Source: Alphaproteobacteria bacterium
Lineage (GTDB): Bacteria; Pseudomonadota; Alphaproteobacteria; Caulobacterales; Caulobacteraceae
Length of the DNA stretch: 64,000 nucleotides
Assembly: GCA_018821435.1 (NCBI GenBank)
Contig: JAHJME010000015.1
Span: forward strand, 62,001 to 126,000
Direction: 5' to 3'
The notes below the pieces were generated by a model. That model was not told where the DNA came from, searched no databases, and was given only the letters and a program-made list of their open reading frames with translations. The translations under genes were made by a program, and so were the position numbers. Each line of letters begins with the position of its first letter. Positions within the stretch are counted from its first letter, which is position 1. Below are positions 16,181 to 25,825 of this stretch, in pieces.

Positions 16181-17019
16181 TCCGGCGCGCCGCCCTCCTG
16201 GCTTTGGCCATCGCGAGCTGCGTCGTCGCCCCGGCGGCGGCGCAGGCGGTGGTCGACACGCGCGGCCGCGAGGTGGTGCAGGTGCGGACCCGGCCAGACG
16301 CGGTCGGCGATATCTACCGCTATCGCAGCGAGACCCGCTTCATCCAGAAGGACGACCAGGGCGGCCAGACCCAGTCCAATACCTTGCTCTTCGACCTGGA
16401 GGTGCTGGGCGTCGAGACCGACGGCCTGCGGCTCCGCTACACCCTGCGCGAGGGCAAGCTGACCGACAGCGGCGGCGCCTCGATGAGCGCGGCCATCGAC
16501 GCGGCGGTCGGCGGCAGCCTGGATTTCCGGGTCGGGCGACACGGCGAACTGGTCGCCGTCGAGACCTGGCCCGACTACAAGACCCGCCTGTTGGCGCGCA
16601 TCGACGCCGCCCTGCCGGCCGACGACCCGATCCGGGCGATAGTGCACGAGCGGATGGAGACTGCCCCGCTCGATGCGGCCCGGGAGATGGCGCTGGGCGA
16701 CGTGATGCTGATGTCGGTGATGGAGCCGCTCGGGAGGGTCCCGCTCGGCGTGACCGACCTCGGCGGCCAGGACCCGACCGCCAGCAAGGCGACGCTGGAA
16801 TTCTCCCTCGTGAAGTCGGGCTGCGTCCTCGCCCACAGCCGCGAGACCAGCCGCGGCGCGTCCGGCGCGGGCTCGGCCGTGGTCAGCAAGGCCGAGCTGT
16901 CGGTGATCGACGGCCGGATCCTCAGCCTCGAACAACACAAGGTGGTTCGCGGCCCCGGCGGCTCGCAGGACGAGACGGTGACGATCAAGCGCCTGAGCGC
17001 CGCCCCGGCCTGCGGCTAG
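16177..17019 (+). CDS. Hypothetical exported protein
   Basis: 280 residues starting at GTG 16177, overlapping the hydratase stop (GTGA). The N terminus is a signal peptide (MIRRAALLALAIASCVVAPAAAQA, cleavage after AQA). The mature part is beta-predicted, with repeated amphipathic strands (GDIYRYRSETRFIQKD, LLFDLEVLGVETDGLRLRYTLREG). It has only two Cys in the mature part (SGCVLAHS and the penultimate PACG), which might form a disulfide. It resembles periplasmic lipid- or substrate-binding DUF proteins in general look, but I do not recognise the family. The stop codon TAG is shared with the opposing glucokinase stop (bases CTAG at 17016-17019). Confidence 0.8.
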   Translation: MIRRAALLALAIASCVVAPAAAQAVVDTRGREVVQVRTRPDAVGDIYRYRSETRFIQKDDQGGQTQSNTLLFDLEVLGVETDGLRLRYTLREGKLTDSGGASMSAAIDAAVGGSLDFRVGRHGELVAVETWPDYKTRLLARIDAALPADDPIRAIVHERMETAPLDAAREMALGDVMLMSVMEPLGRVPLGVTDLGGQDPTASKATLEFSLVKSGCVLAHSRETSRGASGAGSAVVSKAELSVIDGRILSLEQHKVVRGPGGSQDETVTIKRLSAAPACG

Positions 17020-17987
17020 AGCCGCTCCATCTGCTCCAGCTGGCGCGCGGCGCCGACGATGGCGGGATAGGGGTGCAGGACCAGGTAGGTCGGGATCGCC
17101 GCGACATAGTCGGACAGCCGGCCCTTGTCCTCGAACCGCGCGCGGAAGCTGCCCGCGGCCAGCCGCTCGGCGATCCTCGGTGCGATGCCGCCGGAGACAT
17201 AGACGCCGCCCCGCGCGCCGAAGGTCAGCGCCAGGTCGCCCGCCACGGCGCCCAGGATGCCGCCGAACCGGTCCAGCGCCAGGGCCGCCATCGGGTCGCC
17301 GACCAGCCCCTCCTTGGTCACCGACATCTCGTCGGGCAGCGCCGGAGCCTGGCCCTCGAGCTCGCACAGCACGGTGTAGAGGTCGTAGAGCCCCTGACCC
17401 GACAGCAGCCGCTCCCGGGAGACGCGGCCGTACTTCGCGGTCAGCTTCCGCAGCACCTCGATCTCCACCTCGTCGGTGGGCGCGAAGGCCGCGTGGCCCC
17501 CCTCGGTCGGAATGGCGACATCGCCGCGCTCGCTGCGGGCCAGGCCCGCCACGCCGAACCCGGTGCCGGCGCCCAGCGCCACGATCGGGCAGTCGTGCGG
17601 GCCCTTGGGCAGGGCCTTGCCCAGGGGCCGCAGGTCGGCGCCTTCCAGCAACGGACAGGCCAAGGCCTGGGCGGCGAAGTCGTTGATCAGCTCGACCGCC
17701 TCGAACTCGAAGTGGGCCAGCAGGTCGCCCTCCGACACCCGCCAGTCCAGGTTGGTAAACTCGATCTCGCCGTCCATCACCGGCCCGGCCACGGCGATCA
17801 CCGCCTTGGGCGGACGCTTCTTGCCCACGGTGGTCTCGATGTACTCGGCGACGATGGCGTCCAGGCTCGCGTAGTCCTTGCAGGGGAAGCTGCGCGGATT
17901 GCGGATGTGGCCCTGCGCATCCACCAGGGCGAAGCGGGCGTTCGTGCCGCCCACATCGCCCACCAGCCCGACCCAATGCACCTTCAT
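17016..17987 (-). CDS. glk: Glucokinase
   Basis: 323 residues from CAT 17985-17987, which overlaps the edd stop (ATGA); the frame extends further upstream only as edd shadow. The ATP phosphate-binding motif GDVGGTNARFAL (10-21) and VAGPVMDGEIEFTNLDW, INDFAAQALACPLL, ALGAGTGFGVAGL and EGGHAAFAPTDEVE match the bacterial Glk family (PF02685), including the conserved catalytic Asp in NDFAA. It phosphorylates glucose to glucose-6-phosphate at the head of the Entner-Doudoroff route. It is the last gene of the minus-strand pgl-edd-glk operon. Its stop shares CTAG with the convergent upstream gene. Confidence 0.96.
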   Translation of the reverse strand: MKVHWVGLVGDVGGTNARFALVDAQGHIRNPRSFPCKDYASLDAIVAEYIETTVGKKRPPKAVIAVAGPVMDGEIEFTNLDWRVSEGDLLAHFEFEAVELINDFAAQALACPLLEGADLRPLGKALPKGPHDCPIVALGAGTGFGVAGLARSERGDVAIPTEGGHAAFAPTDEVEIEVLRKLTAKYGRVSRERLLSGQGLYDLYTVLCELEGQAPALPDEMSVTKEGLVGDPMAALALDRFGGILGAVAGDLALTFGARGGVYVSGGIAPRIAERLAAGSFRARFEDKGRLSDYVAAIPTYLVLHPYPAIVGAARQLEQMERL

Positions 17988-19798
17988 CAGGCGGCCTCGA
18001 ACAGGGCGCAGGCGCCGGTGTCGGCGGGGCCGGCGGCGCGGCGCATCCAGCCGAACATCTCGCGGCCGTAGCCGTGGCCGGAGGGTGGGCATACCGCAGG
18101 CTCGCGCCGCATCAGCTCGGCCTGATCCACCTTGATCTCCAGCGTGCCGGCCTCGGCGTCCAGGCGGATGATGTCGCCGTTGCGGACGTAGGCCAGGGGA
18201 CCGCCCACGGCCGCTTCCGGCGTCACGTGGATCGCCGCCGGCACCTTGCCGCTGGCGCCCGACATGCGGCCGTCGGTGACCAGCGCCACCTGGAACCCCT
18301 TGTCCAGCTGCACGCCCAGCGGCGGGGTCAGGGAATGAAGCTCGGGCATGCCGTTGGCCCGGGGTCCTTGAAAGCGCACCACGGCGATGAAGTCCTTGTT
18401 CAGCTCGCCGCGCTTGTGGGCGGCCAACAGGTCGTCCTGGTCGTCGAACACCAGGGCCGGCGCCTCGATGATCCGATGCTGCGGCTTGACGGCGGAGGTC
18501 TTGATCACGCCCCGGCCCAGGCCGCCTTTCAGCACGCGCATGCCCCCCTCGGCCTCGAAGGGATCGTCGGCGGGCCGCAGGATGTCGCGGTTGAGGCTGA
18601 CGGCCGGACCGTCGCGCCAGACCAGCTTGCCGCCGTCCAGGAACGGCTCCTGGGTGTAGCGGCGCAGGCCGGTGCCGGCGACCGTGCGGACGTCGTCGTG
18701 CACCAGGCCGCTGTCCAGCAGGGTGCGGGTGACGAAGCTCATCCCCCCGGCCGCGTGGAACGCGTTCACGTCTTCGGACCCGTTCGGATAGACCCGGGCG
18801 ATCAGCGGGGTCACGTGGCTGAGATCATGGAAGTCCTCCCAGGTGATGTTCACGCCCACCGCGCGCGCCATCGCCAGGATATGCAGCGTGTGGTTGGTGG
18901 AGCCGCCGGTGGCCAGCAGGCCGGCGATGGCGTTCACCAGGCTCTTCTCGTCCACCACCGCGGAGAACGGTGTGTAGTCGTTGCCGCCGTCGCGGATTTC
19001 CACGGCCCGCTTGGGCGCGGCCGAGGTCAGCGCGTCACGCAGCGGCGTGTTCGGACTGACGAAGGCGGCGCCGGGCAGGTGGAGACCGGTCATCTCCATC
19101 ATCATCTGGTTCGAGTTGGCGGTGCCGTAGAAGGTGCAGGTGCCGGGGCCGTGGTAGCTTTTCATCTCGCTGTCGAGCAGCTCGTCGCGCGTCGCCTTGC
19201 CCTCGGCGTAGAGGGCGCGGACGCGGGCCTTCTCGGAATTGGAGATGCCCGAGGTCATCGGGCCGCTGGGCACGAAGATGGTCGGCAGGTGACCGAAGGC
19301 GGCGGCGCCGATGAACAGGCCCGGCACGATCTTGTCGCAGATGCCCAGCATCAAGGCCGCGTCGAAGGCGTCGTGAGTCAGGGCGATGGACGTGGCCATG
19401 GCGATCACGTCGCGGCTGAACAGCGACAGCTCCATGCCCGGCCGGCCCTGGGTCACGCCATCGCACATGGCCGGCACGCCGCCCGCGTACTGGGCCGTGG
19501 CGCCGACCTCGTGGGCCGCCTGGCGCAGGATATCGGGGAACCGCTCATACGGCTGATGGGCCGAGAGCATGTCGTTATAGGCCGAGACGATGGCGACGTT
19601 GGGCGCGGTCGGATTGCGCATCCGCTGCTTGTCGCCATCGGGCGAGGCGGCGAAGGCGTGGGCCCAGTTGGCGCACGACAGCTTGCCGCGTCCGGGGCCG
19701 GCCTGGCGGGCCGCCTCCATGTGTTTCAGGTAGTCGGCGCGGGTCTCGCGGCTGCGGGCGACGATGCGCTGGGTGACCTCGGCGGTGACAGGATGCAT
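17987..19798 (-). CDS. edd: 6-phosphogluconate dehydratase
   Basis: 603 residues, the usual length. The ILVD/EDD family marks are present: [82 protein letters not shown], and [23 protein letters not shown], which supplies cysteines for the [4Fe-4S] cluster. The C-terminal part has [25 protein letters not shown]. It dehydrates 6-phosphogluconate to KDPG, the defining Entner-Doudoroff step. It is flanked by pgl (4-base gap) and glk (overlapping stop/start), so the three are one operon. The eda aldolase is not in the window. Confidence 0.97.
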   Translation of the reverse strand: MHPVTAEVTQRIVARSRETRADYLKHMEAARQAGPGRGKLSCANWAHAFAASPDGDKQRMRNPTAPNVAIVSAYNDMLSAHQPYERFPDILRQAAHEVGATAQYAGGVPAMCDGVTQGRPGMELSLFSRDVIAMATSIALTHDAFDAALMLGICDKIVPGLFIGAAAFGHLPTIFVPSGPMTSGISNSEKARVRALYAEGKATRDELLDSEMKSYHGPGTCTFYGTANSNQMMMEMTGLHLPGAAFVSPNTPLRDALTSAAPKRAVEIRDGGNDYTPFSAVVDEKSLVNAIAGLLATGGSTNHTLHILAMARAVGVNITWEDFHDLSHVTPLIARVYPNGSEDVNAFHAAGGMSFVTRTLLDSGLVHDDVRTVAGTGLRRYTQEPFLDGGKLVWRDGPAVSLNRDILRPADDPFEAEGGMRVLKGGLGRGVIKTSAVKPQHRIIEAPALVFDDQDDLLAAHKRGELNKDFIAVVRFQGPRANGMPELHSLTPPLGVQLDKGFQVALVTDGRMSGASGKVPAAIHVTPEAAVGGPLAYVRNGDIIRLDAEAGTLEIKVDQAELMRREPAVCPPSGHGYGREMFGWMRRAAGPADTGACALFEAA

Positions 19799-19802
19799 GG
19801 GA

Positions 19803-20465
19803 TTAACCTCCGTCCGGGGTCCACAAGATGCGGATTGGCGCCTTGGATTGCGAGATCAGCCGGCCCACCGGCAGGTCTTCACCCGCCAAAGCGCGCTGGA
19901 TCACCCCGCGCTTAGCCTCCCCGGCGATCAAGAGGAAGATGGCCCGCGCATTCAGCAAGGCCGACAGGGTGAGCGTTATCCGGGCGACGGGCGGCTTGCC
20001 CAGGCCCGCCGGGACCGGACGCGTCAGGTCCGCGGTGGTCATGGCGGCCTCCAGGCCGGGGTCGCCAGGGATCAGAGAGGCGATGTGGCCGTCCTCGCCC
20101 ATGCCGAGCATTACAGCATCGAACGGCGCCAGCGCCGCCAACGCCCCCGCCTCGGGCTCCGGCCACAGCGGCAGCAGGTGGGCCTTGGCCGCCGCGCCGG
20201 TCAGCAACCGGTCGCGCACCAGCCGGGCGTTGGACGACGGATCGTCCGCCGCAACGCAGCGCTCGTCCGACAGGGTCACGACCACGCGGGTCCAGTCGAA
20301 CGCCGTCACCGCCGACAACCGGTCGTAGATGGGCGCGGGGGACCGGCCGCCCGTGGCGACCAATGAGGCCCGCCCCTGCGAACGCAGCGCCTCTGCCAGC
20401 CGATCTGCGATGGCGTGGGCCGCAGCGTCGGCCAGGGCATCGCCATTTGGGAAGGTCTCGATCAT
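19803..20465 (-). CDS. pgl: 6-phosphogluconolactonase (SOL/DevB type)
   Basis: 220 residues. Motifs of the glucosamine-6-phosphate isomerase/6-phosphogluconolactonase fold are visible: [45 protein letters not shown] and [19 protein letters not shown], the last carrying the catalytic His/Glu region, then [26 protein letters not shown]. It hydrolyses 6-phosphogluconolactone made by Zwf. It leads the pgl-edd-glk group; zwf itself is about 9.5 kb away on the same strand, with other genes in between. Upstream, 150 bases separate it from the divergent glycosyltransferase. Confidence 0.95.
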   Translation of the reverse strand: MIETFPNGDALADAAAHAIADRLAEALRSQGRASLVATGGRSPAPIYDRLSAVTAFDWTRVVVTLSDERCVAADDPSSNARLVRDRLLTGAAAKAHLLPLWPEPEAGALAALAPFDAVMLGMGEDGHIASLIPGDPGLEAAMTTADLTRPVPAGLGKPPVARITLTLSALLNARAIFLLIAGEAKRGVIQRALAGEDLPVGRLISQSKAPIRILWTPDGG

Positions 20466-20615
20466 GCCTGCCTCAATAACGCGCTCGCCCGCATCGCGGC
20501 GCCGGGATCGGCGCGAATTTGCGAACGGCGCGGAACCGCATGGGTCCGCCCCGCGTCCTACCCCCGGATGTCAGGCGCCGCCTAGGGACGTGTGCGGCGC
20601 GGAGGTAAAGTCACG

Positions 20616-21665
20616 ATGCGTATCGCCCAGGTCTCTCCCCTCTACGAAGCCGTGCCCCCGCGCCTGTACGGCGGGACGGAACGTGTCGTCGCCCATCTGA
20701 CCGACGCGCTGGTGACCCTGGGCCACGACGTCACGCTGTTCTCCAGCGCTGAGGCCCAGACGCTGGGCAAGCTGGCCGTCGTGCGCGACCAGGCCATCCG
20801 CCTGGACCCCGCGCCGCTGAAGTCCGACCTGGCGGCCCACCTGAACGCGCTGTCCGAGGTCCGCCGACGCGCCGACGAGTTCGATGTGATCCACTTCCAC
20901 ACCGATATGATCCAGTTCCCGATGTTCGAGGCGATGCCGGAAAAGACCATCACCACCCTGCACGGCCGCCTGGACCTGAAGGACCTGGCCGAGGTCTACC
21001 GCCGCTGGCCGCAATTTCCGCTGGTGTCGATCAGCGACGACCAGCGCCGGCCCCTGCCGTTCGCCAACTGGGCGGCGACGGTGCATCACGGCATGTCCAC
21101 CGACCTTTATCAGTTCAATCCGCGTGGCGAGGGCTACCTGGCGTTCCTGGGCCGCATCTCGCCCGAGAAGCGGCCCGACCGGGCGATCTCCATCGCCACC
21201 GCCACGGGCAAGCGATTGAAGATCGCCGCCAAGGTCGACAACGCCGACCGCGCCTATTTCGAAGAGAGCATCCAGCCGCTGCTGGCCAACCCGCTGGTCG
21301 ATTTCATCGGCGAGATCGGGGATGGGGCGAAGTCGGCGTTCCTGGGTGGGGCCGACGCCCTGCTGTTCCCCATCGATTGGCCCGAGCCTTTCGGCCTGGT
21401 GATGATCGAGGCCATGGCCTGCGGCACGCCGGTGATCGCCTGGGAGAACGGCTCGGTGCCCGAGGTGATCGAACACGGCCTGACGGGCTTCATCGTCCGG
21501 TCCGAGGCCGAGGCTCGCGAGGCGGTGGCCCGCCTCCCGGAACTGGACCGCTATGCGATCCGCGCGCGCTTCGAGGAACGGTTCTCGGCCATCGCCATGG
21601 CCCGTCGCTACCTGGAGATCTACGATCGCCTCCCCCAGTCGCACGTGCTGACGGAGGCCGCGTAG
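20616..21665 (+). CDS. GT4 family glycosyltransferase
   Basis: 349 residues starting at ATG 20616 behind a strong GGAGGTAAAG ribosome site. The N-terminal Rossmann half begins MRIAQVSPLYEAVPPRLYGGTERVVAHL, with the GGTE donor-loop region. The C-terminal half has FLGRISPEKRPDRAI and the EX7E-type block PEPFGLVMIEAMACGTPVIAW, followed by GSVPEVIEHGLTGFIV. These are retaining GT-B fold features, probably using a nucleotide sugar (UDP/ADP-glucose is plausible) in the cytosol. It precedes an amylo-alpha-1,6-glucosidase-type gene, a pair often found together in alphaproteobacteria, suggesting alpha-glucan synthesis or trimming. The exact acceptor is unknown. Confidence 0.92.
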   Translation: MRIAQVSPLYEAVPPRLYGGTERVVAHLTDALVTLGHDVTLFSSAEAQTLGKLAVVRDQAIRLDPAPLKSDLAAHLNALSEVRRRADEFDVIHFHTDMIQFPMFEAMPEKTITTLHGRLDLKDLAEVYRRWPQFPLVSISDDQRRPLPFANWAATVHHGMSTDLYQFNPRGEGYLAFLGRISPEKRPDRAISIATATGKRLKIAAKVDNADRAYFEESIQPLLANPLVDFIGEIGDGAKSAFLGGADALLFPIDWPEPFGLVMIEAMACGTPVIAWENGSVPEVIEHGLTGFIVRSEAEAREAVARLPELDRYAIRARFEERFSAIAMARRYLEIYDRLPQSHVLTEAA

Positions 21666-21681
21666 TCCCGGAATAGCTGTC

Positions 21682-23835
21682 ATGAACGATCTGGCGCCGT
21701 CGCACACGACCCCCGTCGAATGGGGAGACATCGAGGAACCCCGTGTTCCCCAGCGCCTCTATGCGTTGAAGGACCGCGACACGTTCATCGTGGCCGACAG
21801 CCATGGCGACATCGCCGGCGCCGCCGATGGGCTGTTCCACGACGACACCCGCATCCTCTCGCGCTGGGAGCTGACCCTGGGCGACAAGGCGCCGACGCTG
21901 CTGTCGGGCGCCATCAGCCAGGACAACGTCTATTTCACCTCGCACGGCCTGAACCGGGCGATCCCGGTGCCGTCCGGCCCGGCGGCCCCGCCGGGGGTCG
22001 TCCACCTGGAGCGCAAGCGGTTCCTGTGGGACGAGCGGCTGTACGAACGGATCCGGCTGACCAACTACAGCACCGAGGCCGTCGACCTGCCGGTGGTGTT
22101 CCGGTTCGCCGCCGACTTCCACGACATGTTCGAGGTGCGCGGCGCGCGGCGCCGGGCACGTGGCCGCACCTTCCCGCCCGAGATCACCGCGCGGTCGGTG
22201 CGCTTCGGCTACGAGGGCCTGGACCGGGTGGCCCGCGCCAGCGTCGTGTCGTTCTCGGACGCGCCGGTCTCGCTGAACGACGGGCAGGCGTCGTTCCAGT
22301 TCGCGCTGCAGACCGACGAATGCCGGGAGATCTATGTGGAGGTCGGCGCGGCCTATGCCGACGCCCCAAGCCGCGAACGATTCCGCAACGCCGCCGCCCG
22401 CGCCCGCTACGCCATGCGCGAGCGCCGCCGCCAGGGCGCGCGGATCAGCAGCAATGGGCGCCTGTTCAACGCCTGGATCGACAAGTCGCGCTCGGATCTG
22501 GCGCTGCTGACCACGCCGATGAAGACCGGCCCCTATCCCTATGCCGGCATCCCCTGGTTCTCGACCTGCTTCGGCCGCGACGGGATCATCACCGCCTGGC
22601 AGATCCTGTGGTTCGATCCGGCGCTGGCCAAGGGCGTGCTGTCGTACCTGGCCGAGTGGCAGGCGCACGAAACCTCGGCGTTCCGGGACAGCGAGCCCGG
22701 CAAGATCATGCACGAGACCCGCCGGGGCGAGATGTCGGCCTTGGGCGAGATTCCGTTCGGCCGCTACTACGGCGGCGTCGACACAACCCCGCTGTTCGTG
22801 GCCCTGGCCGGCGCCTATGCCGAGCGCACCGGCGACTACGACCAGCTCGACCGCTGGTGGCCGGCGCTGGAGCGTGCGGCGGGCTGGATCGTCGCCAAGG
22901 CCGAACAGCACCCGCTGGGCCTGATCGCCTACGCGCGCGGCATGGACGGCGGCCTGACGAACCAGGGCTGGAAGGATTCCGGCGATTCCATCTTCCACGC
23001 CGACGGGCGGTTCCCGGAAGGCCCGGTGGCGCTGGTCGAGGTGCAGGGCTACGCCTATGCCGCCTACCGGACCATGGCCGCGATGACCGCCCGCCGCGGC
23101 GACTCTGAGGGCGCCGAGCGCTGGAGCCGTCGGGCCACGGCGCTGCGGGCGGTGGTCGAGGAGCGGTTCTGGATGCCGGAGCACGGCTTCTACGGCATCG
23201 CGCTGGATGGGCAGAACGAGCTTTGCCGGGTGCTGGGCTCGAACCCCGGGCACCTGTTGTTCACCGGCCTACCCCGCGCCGACCGGGGCGCCCAGGTGGC
23301 CCGGCGCCTGTTCTCCAGCGACTTCTTCTCGGGCTGGGGCTTGCGGACATTGGCGACCGGCCAGCCCCGCTTCAATCCGATGTCGTATCATAACGGCTCC
23401 GTCTGGCCGCACGACACGGCATTGACCGCGTTGGGCCTGTCCTACTACGGCGAGCGCGCCGGGGTGGTGAAGCTGACGGCCGCGTTGTTCGAGACCGCGA
23501 CCCAGTCGGACATGCGGCTGCCGGAGCTGTTCTGCGGCTTCCCCCGCGCGGCCGGCGAGCCACCCGTGGCCTATCCCGTCGCCTGCCTGCCGCAAGCCTG
23601 GGCGGCCGGCGCTGTCTTCATGCTGCTGCAGGCCTGCCTCGGCCTCTCGATCAACGGCCAGGGCGCGGAGGTGGATATCCGCAATCCGACCCTGCCGATC
23701 GGTATCGACCGGCTCAGCCTGGACGGCCTGCAGATCGGCGACGGCGCCATCGACCTGACCTTCGAGCGCCAGGGCTCCCGGGTCGCCGTCCACTCGAACA
23801 GCCGCGGCCCGCGCCTGCGCGTTCGATACGGTTGA
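21682..23835 (+). CDS. Amylo-alpha-1,6-glucosidase / glycogen-debranching-type protein
   Basis: 717 residues, 16 bases after the glycosyltransferase. The N-terminal beta-sandwich (residues about 25-230, YALKDRDTFIVADSHGDIAG, FHDDTRILSRWELTLGD) is the GDE_N_bis type. The C-terminal (alpha/alpha)6 barrel has GIPWFSTCFGRDGIITAWQILW, which carries a catalytic-region Asp, then DGGLTNQGWKDSGDSIFHADG and FNPMSYHNGSVWPHDTALTALGL. Such enzymes remove alpha-1,6 branches or terminal glucose from glycogen-like polymers in the cytosol. It lies within a plus-strand trio (GT4, this, GH15). No strong ribosome site precedes the ATG, consistent with coupling to the upstream gene. Confidence 0.93.
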   Translation: MNDLAPSHTTPVEWGDIEEPRVPQRLYALKDRDTFIVADSHGDIAGAADGLFHDDTRILSRWELTLGDKAPTLLSGAISQDNVYFTSHGLNRAIPVPSGPAAPPGVVHLERKRFLWDERLYERIRLTNYSTEAVDLPVVFRFAADFHDMFEVRGARRRARGRTFPPEITARSVRFGYEGLDRVARASVVSFSDAPVSLNDGQASFQFALQTDECREIYVEVGAAYADAPSRERFRNAAARARYAMRERRRQGARISSNGRLFNAWIDKSRSDLALLTTPMKTGPYPYAGIPWFSTCFGRDGIITAWQILWFDPALAKGVLSYLAEWQAHETSAFRDSEPGKIMHETRRGEMSALGEIPFGRYYGGVDTTPLFVALAGAYAERTGDYDQLDRWWPALERAAGWIVAKAEQHPLGLIAYARGMDGGLTNQGWKDSGDSIFHADGRFPEGPVALVEVQGYAYAAYRTMAAMTARRGDSEGAERWSRRATALRAVVEERFWMPEHGFYGIALDGQNELCRVLGSNPGHLLFTGLPRADRGAQVARRLFSSDFFSGWGLRTLATGQPRFNPMSYHNGSVWPHDTALTALGLSYYGERAGVVKLTAALFETATQSDMRLPELFCGFPRAAGEPPVAYPVACLPQAWAAGAVFMLLQACLGLSINGQGAEVDIRNPTLPIGIDRLSLDGLQIGDGAIDLTFERQGSRVAVHSNSRGPRLRVRYG

Positions 23836-23932
23836 GCTTCGCGCGGAGCAAAACCGCCCCTCGCCGCGTTTCTGTCGAGAAGCAGACAAAGGGGCCCGGC
23901 TTGCGGATCATCGTTGCGCGGAGACATCGGTC

Positions 23933-25825
23933 TTGAGCCAAACCCTGGACCTGTTCCCCATCGGCAACTGCGCGGCCAGCGCCCTGATCGACCGGGCGGG
24001 TCGCTACATCTGGGCCTGCGCGCCACGGGTGGATGGCGATCCCTTCTTCTGCGCCCTGCTGGGCGGCAAGGATCCGGCCGAGACCGATGAGGCCCAGGGG
24101 CTGTGGTCCATCGAGGTCGAGGGCGCGGTCACAACCACCCAGGCCTATCTGCGCAACACCCCGATCCTGCGCACCGAAATCCGCAACGCCGAGGGCGCGG
24201 GCGTCGAGATCATCGATTTCTCGCCGCGCTACCGCCACCTGGGCCGCCAGTACCGGCCGCTGGCGTTCGTGCGCATCGTGCGGCCGATCGGCGGCACGCC
24301 CCGCATCCGCATCCGCCTGCGCCCGATGATGAACTACGGCGAGCGGGCCTGCGACACGACCTCCGGATCCAACCACATCCGCTATGTAGGCAAGGTGGTG
24401 ACGATGCGGCTGACCACCGACGCGCCCGTCAGCCATATCGTCGAGGAACGCGCCTTCCGCCTGGAAGACCCCATCGGCATGTTCCTGGGCCCCGACGAGG
24501 GCATGGACGCCGAGGTCTCCACCACCGCCGCCCGCATGCTGCGCGAAACCACCGACTACTGGCGCGGTTGGGTGCGGACGCTTTCGGTGCCGTTGGAGTG
24601 GCAGGAAGCGGTGATCCGCGCCGCCATCACCCTCAAGCTCTGCGCCTACGAGGAGACCGGCGCCATCGTGGCGGCGCTGACCACGTCCCTGCCCGAGCAT
24701 CCCGCCGCCGCCGGGGCCGGGCGGAACTGGGACTATCGCTATTGCTGGCTGCGCGACGCCTACTATGTGGTTCAGGCGCTGAACCGGCTGGGCGCGGCGG
24801 ACATGCTGGAGAACTACCTCGTCTACCTGCGCAACTTGGTCGACCTGGCCAGTCGCGGTCCGATGAACGGCGCCGACGCGACGGCGGGACAGCCCGACCT
24901 GCCGGGCCTGGCGCATGGCCATCCGCCCAACGGCAAGGCCGGCCACGTGCAGCCGGTCTATGGCGTCGGACTGGAGCCGGTGCTGACGGAATGGATCGCG
25001 CCCCATTTGCCGGGCTATCGCGGCATCGGACCCGTGCGGGTCGGCAACCAGGCGCACGAGCATCTGCAGCACGACGTCTACGGCCAGATCGTGCTGTCGA
25101 CGGTCCAGGCGTTCTTCGACGATCGCCTGCTGCGGCCGGCCAACGCCGACGACTTCCGCGCGCTGGAGCCGATCGGCGAGCGGGCGTTCGAACTGCACGA
25201 CAAGCCGGACGCCAGCCTGTGGGAGTTCCGCGGCCGGGAGGCGGTGCACACCTATTCCTCGGTCATGTGCTGGGCGGCCTGCGACCGGCTGGGCAACGCG
25301 GCGGGCAAGCTGGGCCTGACCGAACGCGCCGACTACTGGAACAGCCGCGCCGCCAAGGTGCGCGACACCATCGAGACCCGGTCCTTCAACGCGACCGAAG
25401 GCCGGTTCGCGGCCACCTTCGAGGGCGACGGGCTGGACGCCAGCCTCCTGCAGCTGGTGGACGTGCGGTTCCTTCCCGCCGACGACCCGCGCATGGCGGC
25501 GACCATGGCGGCGGTGGAGACGGGGCTGCGGCGCGGTCCCTACATGCTGCGCTACGCGGTCCCGGATGACTTCGGCCTGCCGGAGACGGCGTTCAACTTC
25601 TGCACCTTCTGGCTGATCGAGGCGCTGCACCTGTCGGGCCGAACGGACGAGGCGCGCCAGCTGTTCGAGGAGATGCTCGGCCGCCGCACCGCCGCGGGGC
25701 TGCTGTCCGAGGACATCACGCTGGACGGCAAGGAGCTGTGGGGGAACTACCCGCAGACCTATTCGCTGGTCGGCCTGATCAACTGCGCCAACCTTCTGTC
25801 CAAGAGCTGGCAGAGCATCCGCTAG
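23933..25825 (+). CDS. Glycoside hydrolase family 15 (glucoamylase/trehalase-like)
   Basis: 630 residues with a TTG start at 23933 preceded by GGAGA. The N-terminal domain (LDLFPIGNCAASALIDRAGRYIWACAPRVDGDPFFCALL) is the beta-sandwich seen in bacterial GH15 proteins. The (alpha/alpha)6 catalytic barrel has AGRNWDYRYCWLRDAYYVVQAL and a late SEDITLDGKELWGNYPQTYSL block that should carry the catalytic base. No signal peptide is present, so action is cytosolic. GH15 members include glucoamylases, dextran-degrading enzymes and mycobacterial-type trehalases. The nearby otsA-otsB genes make trehalose or glucan turnover likely. Its stop overlaps the convergent NRPS-like stop (CTAG, 25822-25825). Confidence 0.93.
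   Translation: MSQTLDLFPIGNCAASALIDRAGRYIWACAPRVDGDPFFCALLGGKDPAETDEAQGLWSIEVEGAVTTTQAYLRNTPILRTEIRNAEGAGVEIIDFSPRYRHLGRQYRPLAFVRIVRPIGGTPRIRIRLRPMMNYGERACDTTSGSNHIRYVGKVVTMRLTTDAPVSHIVEERAFRLEDPIGMFLGPDEGMDAEVSTTAARMLRETTDYWRGWVRTLSVPLEWQEAVIRAAITLKLCAYEETGAIVAALTTSLPEHPAAAGAGRNWDYRYCWLRDAYYVVQALNRLGAADMLENYLVYLRNLVDLASRGPMNGADATAGQPDLPGLAHGHPPNGKAGHVQPVYGVGLEPVLTEWIAPHLPGYRGIGPVRVGNQAHEHLQHDVYGQIVLSTVQAFFDDRLLRPANADDFRALEPIGERAFELHDKPDASLWEFRGREAVHTYSSVMCWAACDRLGNAAGKLGLTERADYWNSRAAKVRDTIETRSFNATEGRFAATFEGDGLDASLLQLVDVRFLPADDPRMAATMAAVETGLRRGPYMLRYAVPDDFGLPETAFNFCTFWLIEALHLSGRTDEARQLFEEMLGRRTAAGLLSEDITLDGKELWGNYPQTYSLVGLINCANLLSKSWQSIR

Noticed and set aside
15409..17976. An 855-residue open frame on the minus strand across the hydratase, the exported protein and glk
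   Set aside because: It overlaps three well-supported genes, has low-complexity Arg/Gly/Ala sequence and no motif.
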